The notes: a model not told the origin generated them from the sequence alone. A stretch of 64,000 bases of DNA from Pseudomonas wadenswilerensis (GCF_900497695.1 NZ_UIDD01000006.1:248001-312000), one strand, 5' to 3'; positions 55,079 through 64,000 are shown, counted from the stretch's first letter. A program made the numbers and translations.

Positions 55079-56610
55079 CAGGCGTCAGCCTTCACGAAAG
55101 CCTTGAAACGCACCAGCTCCGTCAGGCGGTAGCCGCGGTAGCGACCCATCGCCAGCATGAAGCCGACCAGTACCAGCAGCACCGCCGGGAAGGTGAAGAC
55201 GAAGTACACCAGCTCCGGCACGCTCATCAGCAGGTGCGCCAGGGAGGCGGCGAACAGGGTGCCGATCGCCACTTTCATGGCATGGCCGCCACCGCGCTCT
55301 TCCCAGGTGATCGACAGTCGCTCGATGGTCATGGTCAGGATCACCATCGGGAACAGCGCCACCGACAGGCCGCGTTCCAGGCCCAGCTTGTGGCTGAACA
55401 GGCTGATCGCGGCGATCAGCACCACGACGAAGGTCAGCACCACCGACAGGCGCGGCAGCATCTGCAATTTAAGGTGTTCGAGGTAGGAGCGTAGCGACAG
55501 CCCGAGCGCGGTAATCACCGTGAACAGGATGATGCCGAAGCCCAGCTGGGTTTCGCGGAAGGCCAGGGCGATCAGCACCGGGGTGAAGGTACCCAGGGTC
55601 TGGATGCCGATCAGGTTGCGCAGCACCAGGATCACCAGTACGCCGATCGGGATCATCACCATGATCATGAAGGTCTGCTGGGTCTGCAGCGGCAGGCCGT
55701 ACAGCGAGTATTCGAGGAAGTCGGCGTCGGTGTTCTCGTCGGTCAGCTTGGCCAGGCGAATGGCGTTCATTTCGCTGTTGTTGAGGCTGAAGCTGACGTT
55801 GGCTTTCTTGCCGCCATCGACGGTGATCAGGTTGTCATCGCCGGTCCACCACAGCAGGCGGTCGGCAGGCAGGCCTTGCTCGCCGGTGTCCGGGTTGAAA
55901 TACAGCCAGTCGGTGCCGTTGAAACTGCGCAGCCACAGTTCCGGGGTTTGCGGCTGGTCGGCGACCAGGCGGATGGTGTGGACCTTCTCGACCGGTACGT
56001 GGGCGATGGACAGTAGCAGGTCGATGACCTTGGCCTTGTTCAGCGACGAGGTGTCGCCGGCCAGCAGCAGCTTGACGTTGTCGTCGTTGAGGTTGTTGAC
56101 CCGCTTGATGGTTTCACCGACGAAAGTTTCGACGTCGGCCGAATGCTGGCGAATAGGTGCCATCAGGGCTTCGGCGGCGATCTTCTCGGGGCCTTCGACG
56201 GCCAGGCTGTCACGGAAGGTCGGGCCCTTGATCTTGGCCTTTTCGGTGCTGTAGCGCTTGGTCAGCACCAGACGGTAGTAGAGGGTCTGGTTGCCGTTGG
56301 CGCGGCGTGCCGACCAGGTCACCTTGCGGTTGCCGTCGACGCGGTTGACGCTGACGCCATAGTTATTGGAGATGAAGCTCTCGTTGAGGCTCACGTAGTC
56401 GCGGCTCAGCGGTGGTACGAACATCTGGACCTTGACCGGGTCCTTGGGGCTGGCGACGAACTCGACCTTGGCGTCGATGTTCCACAGGTCATCGGTTTCA
56501 TCCTCGGTCACCGGAATGCCGAGAAAGAAGATCTGATAGGCCGTGACCAGGATGCCCAGTAGCACCAGGACGGTAATCAGGACTTTCAGATGGAGGGTAA
56601 GAGAGCGCAT
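55078..56610 (-). CDS. Inactive transglutaminase-like 7TM membrane protein
   Basis: This 510-residue protein has one N-terminal helix (LKVLITVLVLLGILVTAYQI), a periplasmic domain of about 230 residues with a transglutaminase-like fold (LLLSIAHVPVEKVHTIRLV ... SFNGTDWLYFNPDTGEQG), then about seven membrane helices. The periplasmic domain lacks the usual Cys of transglutaminases, in line with the name of the family. It lies between an ATP-grasp ligase and a retropepsin-like protease, a set also found in other pseudomonads. The 5-bp gap and 1-bp overlap show tight operon structure. Confidence 0.9.
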   Translation of the reverse strand: MRSLTLHLKVLITVLVLLGILVTAYQIFFLGIPVTEDETDDLWNIDAKVEFVASPKDPVKVQMFVPPLSRDYVSLNESFISNNYGVSVNRVDGNRKVTWSARRANGNQTLYYRLVLTKRYSTEKAKIKGPTFRDSLAVEGPEKIAAEALMAPIRQHSADVETFVGETIKRVNNLNDDNVKLLLAGDTSSLNKAKVIDLLLSIAHVPVEKVHTIRLVADQPQTPELWLRSFNGTDWLYFNPDTGEQGLPADRLLWWTGDDNLITVDGGKKANVSFSLNNSEMNAIRLAKLTDENTDADFLEYSLYGLPLQTQQTFMIMVMIPIGVLVILVLRNLIGIQTLGTFTPVLIALAFRETQLGFGIILFTVITALGLSLRSYLEHLKLQMLPRLSVVLTFVVVLIAAISLFSHKLGLERGLSVALFPMVILTMTIERLSITWEERGGGHAMKVAIGTLFAASLAHLLMSVPELVYFVFTFPAVLLVLVGFMLAMGRYRGYRLTELVRFKAFVKADA

Positions 56611-56615
56611 CAGGA

Positions 56616-57152
56616 TTACTCTGCGGTGTGAGCGTCAGTGGCGCAGGCGGGTTTGCCGGCAGCGTATTTAAGGCTTGGATCGACCAGCGCGTCGAAGTGC
56701 TTGAGGGCCTCGGAGCCGATCAGCAGCGGATACTGGAACGCGCTGCGGTCGGTCAGGTTCACTTCGATGCTGCGCAGGGCCGTACCCATGCAGATGTTCA
56801 TGGCAATCACCGGACGGGCGGTATAGGCCTTGCCTTCGTCCGGGTCGTAATCACCGGCGCGTCGCTTGATCTTGCTGACGCGGGCCAGTGGTCGTTCTAT
56901 CGGATGCGAGTGGGCAGCGTCAATTGCCAGGTAGAAGCGCACCCAGGACTCACCGTTGCGCTTGAAGCGCTTGATGTCGCGGGCACTGAGCGAGGCGGTC
57001 TTGGCCCCGGTGTCGAGTTTGGCTGCCACTTCCAGGTCGATATCGGCCAGGCGGGCGTATTCATTAAGGCCGTACACGGTCTTTTCCGCGGCCTGGCCCA
57101 GGGCCGGCAACAGACAGAGGCTGAACAACAGTGGGAGGGGCGTAAGTCTCAT
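56616..57152 (-). CDS. Retropepsin-like ATP-dependent zinc protease family (RimB-like), exported
   Basis: This 178-residue protein has a signal peptide (LTPLPLLFSLCLLPALGQAA) and a retropepsin-like domain. The conserved motif KLDTGAKTASLSARD carries the D-T-G-A catalytic-type Asp, followed by RPVIAMNICMG and NLTDRSAFQYPLLIGSEAL. It is older-named ATP-dependent zinc protease but looks like an aspartic protease fold related to RimB. AGGA lies before the ATG. First gene of the operon; divergent from the prp regulator by about 290 bp. Confidence 0.9.
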   Translation of the reverse strand: MRLTPLPLLFSLCLLPALGQAAEKTVYGLNEYARLADIDLEVAAKLDTGAKTASLSARDIKRFKRNGESWVRFYLAIDAAHSHPIERPLARVSKIKRRAGDYDPDEGKAYTARPVIAMNICMGTALRSIEVNLTDRSAFQYPLLIGSEALKHFDALVDPSLKYAAGKPACATDAHTAE

Positions 57153-57360
57153 AAATCCTGGCGCGGTGCTGTGCGATGTTCGGGTCAAGGCCACTGGCAG
57201 TACTGCGCAAGCTTCCTCGTTTACCTGGCACCTGCATGAACAGATGACAGACACACTATTCGTGCCCCGTCGGGAGGCGCGGCATTCTATCACGCTGGTG
57301 TGCTGGCGCCAGCGGCTGCACTCAGACAACAGCGGGGACCTTGAAGTTCGTTCTTAGACG

Positions 57361-57445
57361 ATTGTCGACAATGTTGATTTTGTCTTTGACTATTCATGCT
57401 GGTTTGGCTAGTTTTGCCCTCATTGATTTATGAGGTGTCGACAAT
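57361..57445 (+). promoter_or_regulatory. Promoter and paired GntR operators of the prp operon
   Basis: ATTGTCGACAAT (57361-57372) is a perfect 12-bp palindrome. GTGTCGACAAT (57435-57445) repeats it next to the ATG. Between them TTGACT (57386-57391) and TAGTTT (57409-57414), 17 bp apart, form a plausible promoter. The sites fit binding by the GntR regulator encoded directly downstream, so autoregulation of the operon is likely. Confidence 0.6.
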
Positions 57446-58156
57446 ATGCTGGACACAGCCCAAGCCCCCGGCACAGTGGCAGACGACAGCGAAACCCTCT
57501 CGGAAAACGTCTTCCGGCGTATCCAGGCGGCTATCGTCAAAGGCGAGATCGCCCCCGGCAGCAAGATCTCCGAGCCTGAGCTGGCGCGCACCTACGGCAT
57601 TAGCCGCGGGCCGCTGCGCGAGGCGATCCACCGCCTGGAAGGCCAGCGCCTGCTGGTGCGCGTGCCCCATGTCGGGGCACGGGTGGTGTCGCTCAGCCAT
57701 GCCGAGCTGATCGAGCTGTACGAGATTCGCGAGTCCCTCGAAGGCATGGCCTGCCGCCTGGCCGCCGAGCGTATGAGCGTAGCCGAGATCGACGAGCTGC
57801 GCCGGGTGCTCGACACCCACGAGCGCGACGCCACCTTCCAGGCCGGCCTTGGTTATTACCAGCAGGAAGGCGATTTCGACTTCCATTACCGGATCATCCA
57901 GGGCAGCGGCAACCGCACCCTGGTGCAGATGCTCTGCGGCGAGCTGTATCAGTTGGTGCGCATGTATCGCATCCAGTTCTCCGCCACGCCCAACCGGCCA
58001 CGCCAGGCGTTCGCCGAACACCACCGGATTCTCGATGCCATCGCCGACCGTGACGGTGAACTGGCCGAGCTCTTGATGCGCCGTCACATCGGCGCCTCCA
58101 AACGCAACATCGAGCGTCACTATCTGGACGCTACCAGCCCACGAGGTGAGTCATGA
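57446..58156 (+). CDS. GntR-family regulator of the methylcitrate (prp) operon
   Basis: This 236-residue regulator has a GntR DNA-binding domain at about 20-85 ([21 protein letters not shown]) and an FCD domain at about 95-220 ([15 protein letters not shown]-like, [34 protein letters not shown]). It overlaps prpB by four bases (ATGA). Two TTGTCGACAA-type sites bracket its promoter. Its probable inducer is 2-methylcitrate or a related intermediate, as for prp regulators of this type; this is inference. Confidence 0.93.
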   Translation: MLDTAQAPGTVADDSETLSENVFRRIQAAIVKGEIAPGSKISEPELARTYGISRGPLREAIHRLEGQRLLVRVPHVGARVVSLSHAELIELYEIRESLEGMACRLAAERMSVAEIDELRRVLDTHERDATFQAGLGYYQQEGDFDFHYRIIQGSGNRTLVQMLCGELYQLVRMYRIQFSATPNRPRQAFAEHHRILDAIADRDGELAELLMRRHIGASKRNIERHYLDATSPRGES

Positions 58157-59043
58157 GTCAGAAAAGCAGTCCCGGCCAGCGCTTTCGCGATGCAGTTGCC
58201 GCCGAACACCCGTTGCAGGTGGTCGGTGCGATCAACGCCAACCACGCGCTGCTGGCCCAGCGTGCCGGTTTCAAGGCCATCTACCTGTCCGGTGGCGGCG
58301 TGGCCGCAGGCTCGCTGGGCCTGCCTGACCTGGGCATCAGCGGCCTGGACGACGTGCTGACCGACGTACGGCGCATCACCGACGTCTGCGACCTGCCGCT
58401 GCTGGTGGACGTCGATACCGGTTTTGGCTCCTCGGCGTTCAACGTTGCGCGTACCGTCAAGTCGATGATCAAGTTCGGCGCCGCCGCTATCCATATCGAA
58501 GACCAGGTCGGTGCCAAGCGCTGCGGCCACCGCCCGAACAAGGAAATCGTCTCCCAGCAGGAGATGGTCGACCGCATCAAGGCCGCCGTCGACGCCCGTA
58601 CCGACGACAGCTTCGTGATCATGGCGCGTACCGACGCGCTGGCCGTCGAAGGCCTGGAAGCGGCCCTGGACCGCGCCGCCGCCTGCATCGAGGCCGGTGC
58701 CGACATGGTCTTCCCGGAAGCCATCACCGAGCTTTCGATGTACAAGACCTTCGCCGACCGGGTCAAAGCCCCGATCCTGGCCAACATCACCGAGTTCGGC
58801 GCCACGCCGCTGTACACCACCGAAGAACTGGCTTCGGTCGATGTCTCGCTGGTGCTCTACCCGCTGTCGGCCTTCCGCGCCATGAACAAGGCTGCCGAAA
58901 ACGTCTACACCGCGCTGCGTCGCGACGGCACGCAGAAAAACGTCATCGACACCATGCAGACTCGCATGGAGCTGTACGACGCCATCAACTACCACGTGTT
59001 CGAGCAGAAGCTCGACGCACTGTTCGCCCAGAAAAAGGGCTGA
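58153..59043 (+). CDS. prpB: 2-methylisocitrate lyase PrpB
   Basis: This 296-residue enzyme cleaves 2-methylisocitrate to pyruvate and succinate. The isocitrate lyase superfamily signature is [15 protein letters not shown], with the catalytic Cys in KRCGH, and [15 protein letters not shown] upstream. It begins at ATG 58153 inside the regulator stop. It is separated from prpC by 76 bp holding a single REP. Normal length. Confidence 0.96.
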   Translation: MSQKSSPGQRFRDAVAAEHPLQVVGAINANHALLAQRAGFKAIYLSGGGVAAGSLGLPDLGISGLDDVLTDVRRITDVCDLPLLVDVDTGFGSSAFNVARTVKSMIKFGAAAIHIEDQVGAKRCGHRPNKEIVSQQEMVDRIKAAVDARTDDSFVIMARTDALAVEGLEAALDRAAACIEAGADMVFPEAITELSMYKTFADRVKAPILANITEFGATPLYTTEELASVDVSLVLYPLSAFRAMNKAAENVYTALRRDGTQKNVIDTMQTRMELYDAINYHVFEQKLDALFAQKKG

Positions 59044-59052
59044 ATGCCCGAA

Positions 59053-59079
59053 CCTGTAGGAGCGGGCTTGCCCCGCGAT
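59053..59079 (+). repeat. Single REP unit between prpB and prpC
   Basis: CCTGTAGGAGCGGGCTTGCC followed by CCGCGAT is one REP core, without an inverted partner. It lies inside the prp operon, 10 bp after the prpB stop. Confidence 0.85.
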
Positions 59080-59119
59080 TAGCCAAGATTCCATAACAAT
59101 TTCAAAAGTGGAGAAAGAC

Positions 59120-60247
59120 ATGGCCGAAGCAAAAGTACTCAGCGGTGCCGGCCTGCGTGGTCAAGTGGCCGGGCAAACCGCACTGTCGACCGTAGGGCTG
59201 GCCGGTGCCGGCCTGACCTATCGCGGTTATGACGTGCGCGACCTGGCCGAGCACGCGCTGTTTGAAGAAGTCGCCTACCTGCTGCTGTACGGCGAGCTGC
59301 CGAGCAAGGCGCAACTGGCCGAGTACCAGCACAAGCTCAAGGCCCTGCGTGACCTGCCGCAAGCCCTGAAAGAAGTGCTCGAACGCATTCCGGCGAATGC
59401 TCACCCGATGGACGTCATGCGCACCGGTTGCTCGGTGCTCGGCACCCTGGAGCCGGAGCTGACCTTCGACCTGCAGCACGACAAGACCGACCGCCTGCTG
59501 GCGCTGTTCCCGGCGGTAATGTGCTACTGGTACCGCTTCACCCACGATGGCGTGCGCATCGACTGCACCAGCGATGAAGACACCATTGGCGGCCACTTCC
59601 TGCACCTGCTGCACGGCAAGAAGCCGAGCGAGCTGCACGTCAAGGTGATGAACGTCTCGCTGATCCTCTACGCCGAGCACGAGTTCAACGCCTCGACCTT
59701 CACCGCGCGGGTCTGTGCCTCGACCCTGTCCGACCTGTATTCCTGCGTCACCGCGGCCATCGGCTCGCTGCGCGGCCCGTTGCATGGCGGCGCCAACGAA
59801 GCGGCGATGGAGCTGATCGAGCGCTTCCAGAGCCCGCAGGAAGCGGTCACCGAGCTGCTGCAGATGCTGGCGCGCAAGGACAAGATCATGGGCTTTGGCC
59901 ATGCCATCTACAAAGAGTCCGACCCGCGTAACGAAGTGATCAAGGCCTGGTCGAAGAAGCTGGCCGATGAGGTGGGCGACACTGTGCTGTACCCGGTGTC
60001 CGAAGCCATCGACAAGACCATGTGGGAGCAGAAGAAGCTGTTCCCCAATGCCGACTTCTACCATGCCTCGGCGTACCACTTCATGGGCATCCCGACCAAG
60101 CTGTTCACCCCGATCTTCGTCTGCTCGCGCCTGACCGGCTGGGCGGCGCATGTATTCGAGCAGCGTGCCAACAACCGCATCATCCGCCCGAGCGCCGAGT
60201 ACACCGGCGTCGAACAGCGCAAGTTCGTGCCAATCGAACAACGCTGA
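59120..60247 (+). CDS. prpC: 2-methylcitrate synthase PrpC
   Basis: This 375-residue enzyme condenses propionyl-CoA and oxaloacetate. It starts MAEAKVLSGAGLRGQVAGQT, with the citrate-synthase motifs AGLTYRGYDVRDLAEHALFEE, RGPLHGGANEAAMELIE, GFGHAIYKESDPR and the active Asp region near the end (FAPIFVCSRLTGWAAH-like). Catalytic His and Asp are present. GGAGAAAG lies before ATG 59120. Length matches PrpC rather than GltA. Confidence 0.96.
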   Translation: MAEAKVLSGAGLRGQVAGQTALSTVGLAGAGLTYRGYDVRDLAEHALFEEVAYLLLYGELPSKAQLAEYQHKLKALRDLPQALKEVLERIPANAHPMDVMRTGCSVLGTLEPELTFDLQHDKTDRLLALFPAVMCYWYRFTHDGVRIDCTSDEDTIGGHFLHLLHGKKPSELHVKVMNVSLILYAEHEFNASTFTARVCASTLSDLYSCVTAAIGSLRGPLHGGANEAAMELIERFQSPQEAVTELLQMLARKDKIMGFGHAIYKESDPRNEVIKAWSKKLADEVGDTVLYPVSEAIDKTMWEQKKLFPNADFYHASAYHFMGIPTKLFTPIFVCSRLTGWAAHVFEQRANNRIIRPSAEYTGVEQRKFVPIEQR

Positions 60248-60283
60248 GACTGGCTCACTGGGCCAGCACTGGAGCTTGTGCTG

Positions 60284-60373
60284 TTGTGGGAGCCGGCCTT
60301 GCCGGCGATGGAATCGACGCGGTGTCAGGTGCATCGCGCTGGCTGCATCGCTGGCAAAGCCAGCTCCCACAGG
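60284..60373. repeat. REP pair between prpC and acnD
   Basis: TGTGGGAGCCGGCCTTGCCGGCGATGG (left core GGAGCCGG type) faces a right core ATCGCTGGCAAAGCCAGCTCCCACA, about 40 bp apart. The arms use different REP subtypes, so the pair is imperfect. The remaining prpC-acnD gap holds no gene. Confidence 0.8.
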
Positions 60374-60426
60374 GTTCCGGGCTGGCCGCTGTGCCACCGA
60401 CCTTACCGTGATTGAGTCCCTGTGCC

Positions 60427-63018
60427 ATGAATAGTGAATTTCGCAAGAACCTGCCGGGCACTGGCCTGGATTATTTCGACGCCCGCGCGGCGGTCGATGC
60501 GATCAAGCCCGGCGCCTATGACCGTCTTCCTTATACCTCCCGCGTACTGGCGGAAAACCTGGTGCGCCGCTGCGATCCGGCCAGCCTCAATGCCTCGCTG
60601 GGCCAGCTGATCGAGCGCAAGCGCGACCTCGACTTCCCCTGGTTCCCGGCCCGCGTGGTGTGCCACGACATCCTTGGCCAGACCGCGCTGGTCGACCTCG
60701 CCGGCCTGCGCGACGCCATCGCCGACGGTGGCGGTGACCCGGCCCAGGTCAACCCGGTGGTGCCGGTGCAGCTGATCGTCGACCACTCCCTGGCGGTGGA
60801 ATGCGGTGGATTCGACCCGCAGGCGTTCGAGAAGAACCGCGCCATCGAAGACCGCCGCAACGAAGACCGTTTCCACTTCATCAACTGGACCAAGAAGGCG
60901 TTCAAGAACGTCGACGTGATCCAGCCAGGCAACGGCATCATGCACCAGATCAACCTGGAGAAGATGTCGCCGGTGATCCATGCCGAGCGCGGCGTGGCCT
61001 ACCCGGACACCTGTGTCGGCACCGACAGCCACACCCCGCACGTCGATGCCCTGGGCGTGATCGCCATCGGCGTCGGCGGCCTTGAAGCCGAGAACGTCAT
61101 GCTCGGCCGCGCCTCGTGGATGCGTCTGCCGGAGATCGTCGGCGTCGAGCTCTCGGGCAAACCGCAGCCGGGCATCACCGCCACTGACGTGGTGCTGGCC
61201 CTGACCGAATTCCTGCGCAAGGAAAAGGTGGTTGGCGCCTACCTGGAATTCTACGGCGAAGGTGCTCGCGCCCTGACCCTGGGCGACCGCGCGACCATCT
61301 CCAACATGGCCCCGGAATACGGCGCCACCGCGGCGATGTTCTCCATCGACCAGCAGACCATCGACTACCTCAAGCTCACCGGCCGTGAAGACGAGCAGGT
61401 CAAGCTGGTGGAAACCTACGCCAAGGTCGCCGGCCTGTGGTCCGACAGCCTGGCCAACGCCGAGTACGAGCGGGTGCTGCGCTTCGACCTGTCCAGCGTG
61501 GTGCGCAACATGGCCGGGCCATCCAACCCCCACGCCCGGGTCGCCACCAGCGACCTGTCGAGCAAAGGCATTGCCGGCCAGTGGGACGAAGTGCCGGGGC
61601 AAATGCCCGATGGCGCGGTGATCATTGCTGCGATCACCAGCTGCACCAACACCAGCAACCCGCGCAACGTGATTGCCGCCGGTTTGCTCGCACGCAACGC
61701 CAACAAGCTTGGCCTGGTGCGCAAGCCGTGGGTGAAATCGTCGCTGGCACCGGGCTCGAAAACCGTGGCCCTGTACCTGAAAGAGGCGGGCCTGGATGAC
61801 GAGCTGGAGCAGCTCGGTTTCGGCATCGTCGCCTTTGCCTGCACCACCTGCAACGGTATGTCCGGTGCGCTTGATCCGGTCATCCAGCAAGAGATCATCG
61901 ATCGCGACCTGTACGCCACCGCCGTGCTCTCGGGCAACCGCAACTTCGACGGTCGTATCCACCCGTACGCCAAGCAGGCGTTCCTGGCATCGCCGCCGCT
62001 GGTGGTGGCCTATGCGATTGCCGGCACCATCCGCTTCGACATCGAGAAGGACGTGCTGGGCGTGGTCGATGGCAAGGAAATCCGCCTGAAAGACATCTGG
62101 CCAAGCGACGAAGAGATCGACGCGGTGGTCAAGGCGGCGGTCAAGCCCGAGCAGTTCCGCCAGGTGTACATCCCGATGTTCGCCGTGCAGGAAGACACCG
62201 GACCCAAGGTCACCCCGCTGTACGACTGGCGCCCGATGAGCACCTACATCCGCCGCCCGCCGTACTGGGAAGGCGCCCTGGCCGGCGAGCGCACGCTCAA
62301 GGGCATGCGCCCGCTGGCGGTGCTGCCGGACAACATCACCACCGACCACCTGTCGCCGTCCAACGCCATCATGCTCGACAGTGCGGCCGGTGAGTACCTG
62401 GCGAAAATGGGCCTGCCGGAGGAGGACTTCAACTCCTACGCGACCCACCGTGGCGACCACCTGACCGCGCAACGCGCAACCTTCGCCAACCCCAAACTGT
62501 TCAACGAAATGGTCCAGGAAGGCGGCAAGGTCAAGCAGGGTTCGCTGGCGCGCATCGAGCCGGAAGGCAAGGTCACCCGTATGTGGGAAGCGATCGAAAC
62601 CTACATGCAGCGCAAGCAGCCGCTGATCATCGTTGCCGGTGCCGACTACGGCCAGGGCTCGTCCCGTGACTGGGCGGCCAAGGGCGTGCGCCTGGCCGGT
62701 GTCGAGGCCATCGTCGCCGAAGGCTTCGAGCGAATCCACCGCACCAACCTGGTGGGCATGGGCGTGTTGCCGCTGGAGTTCAAGCCGGGCGTCAACCGCA
62801 AGACCCTGGGCATCGACGGCACCGAAACCTTCGACGTGCTCGGCCAGCGCACCCCGCGGGCGACCCTGACCCTGGTTGTCACCCGGGCCAACGGCGAACG
62901 TGTCGAAGTGCCGGTGACCTGCCGCCTGGATACCGCCGAAGAAGTGTCGATCTACGAAGCCGGCGGGGTGCTGCAGCGCTTTGCCCAGGACTTCCTCGAA
63001 TCGGCGGTAGCGGTTTGA
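60427..63018 (+). CDS. acnD: 2-methylcitrate dehydratase, Fe/S-dependent (AcnD)
   Basis: This 863-residue aconitase-family enzyme dehydrates 2-methylcitrate to 2-methyl-trans-aconitate. It is the AcnD type that works with PrpF. Cluster Cys residues are in ITSCTNTSNPRN and CTTCNGMSGALDP. Other aconitase segments are CVGTDSHTPHVDALGVIAIG (cited by GTDSHTPHVDALG), LPDNITTDHLSPS, DYGQGSSRDWAAKG and GVEAIVAEGFERIHRTNL. ATG 60427 is chosen; a TTG 15 bp upstream is less likely. It replaces the PrpD of other bacteria. Confidence 0.95.
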   Translation: MNSEFRKNLPGTGLDYFDARAAVDAIKPGAYDRLPYTSRVLAENLVRRCDPASLNASLGQLIERKRDLDFPWFPARVVCHDILGQTALVDLAGLRDAIADGGGDPAQVNPVVPVQLIVDHSLAVECGGFDPQAFEKNRAIEDRRNEDRFHFINWTKKAFKNVDVIQPGNGIMHQINLEKMSPVIHAERGVAYPDTCVGTDSHTPHVDALGVIAIGVGGLEAENVMLGRASWMRLPEIVGVELSGKPQPGITATDVVLALTEFLRKEKVVGAYLEFYGEGARALTLGDRATISNMAPEYGATAAMFSIDQQTIDYLKLTGREDEQVKLVETYAKVAGLWSDSLANAEYERVLRFDLSSVVRNMAGPSNPHARVATSDLSSKGIAGQWDEVPGQMPDGAVIIAAITSCTNTSNPRNVIAAGLLARNANKLGLVRKPWVKSSLAPGSKTVALYLKEAGLDDELEQLGFGIVAFACTTCNGMSGALDPVIQQEIIDRDLYATAVLSGNRNFDGRIHPYAKQAFLASPPLVVAYAIAGTIRFDIEKDVLGVVDGKEIRLKDIWPSDEEIDAVVKAAVKPEQFRQVYIPMFAVQEDTGPKVTPLYDWRPMSTYIRRPPYWEGALAGERTLKGMRPLAVLPDNITTDHLSPSNAIMLDSAAGEYLAKMGLPEEDFNSYATHRGDHLTAQRATFANPKLFNEMVQEGGKVKQGSLARIEPEGKVTRMWEAIETYMQRKQPLIIVAGADYGQGSSRDWAAKGVRLAGVEAIVAEGFERIHRTNLVGMGVLPLEFKPGVNRKTLGIDGTETFDVLGQRTPRATLTLVVTRANGERVEVPVTCRLDTAEEVSIYEAGGVLQRFAQDFLESAVAV

Positions 63019-63045
63019 TGGGTTGAGGTACAGGCAACTTGCCCT

Positions 63046-63132
63046 CTGTGGGAGCTGGCTTGCCAGCGATGCCGGCACCGCGCAGTGCATAGACCGCGTC
63101 GATGCCATCGCCGGCAAGCCGGCTCCCACAGG
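63046..63132. repeat. REP pair between acnD and prpF
   Basis: CTGTGGGAGCTGGCTTGCCAGCGATGCC faces ATCGCCGGCAAGCCGGCTCCCACAG, about 33 bp apart (cores cited by GGAGCTGGCTTGCC and GGCAAGCCGGCTCC). Again two REP subtypes form the pair, as in the prpC-acnD gap. Confidence 0.83.
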
Positions 63133-63181
63133 GAAGGTGAATAGCCTGAAGATTGCTGAACGACAACAGGACAAGACCCCC

Positions 63182-64000
63182 ATGGCTCACGTACCCCAGA
63201 TCAAAATCCCCGCCACCTACATCCGTGGCGGCACCAGCAAGGGCGTTTTCTTCCGCCTCGACGACCTGCCGGAAAGCGCGCAGATCCCGGGCCCGGCCCG
63301 CGACGCGCTGCTGCTGCGGGTGATCGGCAGCCCCGACCCCTACGGCAAGCAGATCGACGGCATGGGCGGCGCAACGTCCAGCACCAGCAAAACCGTGATC
63401 CTTTCGCGCAGCATCAAGCCCGAGCACGATGTCGACTACCTGTTCGGCCAGGTCTCGATCGACACCGCGTTCGTCGACTGGAGCGGCAACTGCGGCAACC
63501 TCTCGGCAGCCGTCGGCTCGTTCGCCATCAGCGCCGGCCTGGTCGACAGCGGCCGCATCCCGCACAACGGCATGGCCGTGGTGCGCATCTGGCAGGCCAA
63601 TATCGGCAAGACCATCATTGCCCATGTGCCGATCACCAATGGCGAAGTCCAGGAAACCGGCGACTTCGAACTGGACGGCGTAACCTTTCCGGCCGCCGAG
63701 GTGCAGCTCGAGTTCATGGACCCGGCCGCCGATGAAGACGGCGAGGGCGGCTCGATGTTCCCCACCGGCAACCTGGTCGACGACCTGGTGGTACCCGGTG
63801 TCGGCACGCTGAAGGCCACGCTGATCAATGCCGGCATTCCGACCATCTTCATCCAGGCCGAAGCCATCGGTTACACCGGCACCGAGCTGCAGGACGCGAT
63901 CAACAGCGACCCGCAAGCCCTGGTCCGTTTCGAGACCATCCGTGCCTATGGCGCGGTGCGCATGGGCCTGATCGAGCATGTCGACGAAGCCGCCAAGCGC
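63182..64000 (+). CDS. prpF: 2-methylaconitate cis-trans isomerase PrpF, 3' end outside window
   Basis: The first 273 residues of PrpF are present and in frame to the right edge. It begins MAHVPQIKIPATYIRGGTSK. The DapF-like fold has conserved GGTSKGVFF, GMGGATSSTSKTVILS and SGNCGNLSAAVGSFAI, in which Lys/Ser act in the isomerase. It converts the AcnD product to the isomer used by AcnB. It is the fourth enzyme-type gene of the prp operon. Confidence 0.95.
   Translation, partial: MAHVPQIKIPATYIRGGTSKGVFFRLDDLPESAQIPGPARDALLLRVIGSPDPYGKQIDGMGGATSSTSKTVILSRSIKPEHDVDYLFGQVSIDTAFVDWSGNCGNLSAAVGSFAISAGLVDSGRIPHNGMAVVRIWQANIGKTIIAHVPITNGEVQETGDFELDGVTFPAAEVQLEFMDPAADEDGEGGSMFPTGNLVDDLVVPGVGTLKATLINAGIPTIFIQAEAIGYTGTELQDAINSDPQALVRFETIRAYGAVRMGLIEHVDEAAKR

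Noticed and set aside
60403-63183. A 926-codon open frame on the minus strand opposite acnD
   Set aside because: It mirrors the codon bias of acnD, is composed of repetitive His/Asp/Gly/Val-rich sequence and resembles no protein.

Overview
This is about 64 kb of high-GC Pseudomonas chromosome, most like the P. putida group. The evidence is the mix of gene families: an aer gene paired with a PAS-GGDEF-EAL gene, OprI, an AcnD/PrpF-type methylcitrate operon, ThrH and the CysB/CysH neighbourhood. The window also carries many REP palindromes of the P. putida type (cores GGAGCGGGCTTGCCCCGCGAT and GGAGCTGGCTTGCCAGCGAT). I saw no rRNA or tRNA gene, CRISPR array, transposase, integrase or prophage.

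Layout. 0-8.3 kb holds the start of a dCache chemoreceptor that runs off the left edge, a LysR regulator, a PACE efflux pump, a lipoprotein, a small GNAT pair, two GntR regulators, a dicarboxylate-type symporter and an XRE regulator. 8.5-11.8 kb is the aer / c-di-GMP enzyme pair, and 11.9-12.5 kb is an orphan membrane gene between two extended REP units. 12.6-20.4 kb is a complete kdpFABC-kdpDE potassium system. 20.5-31.2 kb is mixed housekeeping: patatin, CHAD, thioesterase, MCP, TatD, MltF-like, DoxX, a small ORF behind a strongly structured leader, DUF3422 and GreB. 31.2-35.3 kb is ybbP/ybbA divergent from tesA. 35.4-43.1 kb holds an L,D-transpeptidase, OprI, DAHP synthase, a degenerate PilZ protein, a ketopantoate reductase-like gene, a 5'-nucleotidase, a universal stress protein and CysB.

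43.3-51.1 kb is the most accessory-looking part. It is a CS1/alpha-type chaperone-usher fimbrial cluster (pilin, usher, tip adhesin, chaperone) followed directly by a BvgA/EvgA-type response regulator and a reduced BvgS-type hybrid kinase. It sits between cysB and cysH, which lie close together in other pseudomonads, so it looks like an insertion with its own regulation. 51.1-54.0 kb returns to core genes (cysH, thrH, pabB). 54.1-57.2 kb is an ATP-grasp ligase / inactive-transglutaminase membrane protein / retropepsin-like protease operon. 57.4 kb to the right edge is the propionate methylcitrate operon (GntR regulator, prpB, prpC, acnD, prpF), with prpF cut by the window edge.

Core pathways present are K+ uptake and sensing, sulfate assimilation (CysB activating genes such as cysH), the aromatic and folate branch (DAHP synthase, PabB), propionyl-CoA detoxification and aerotaxis/c-di-GMP. 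REP palindromes sit in many intergenic gaps, including every gap of the prp operon, and one supplies the last codons and stop of a gene.
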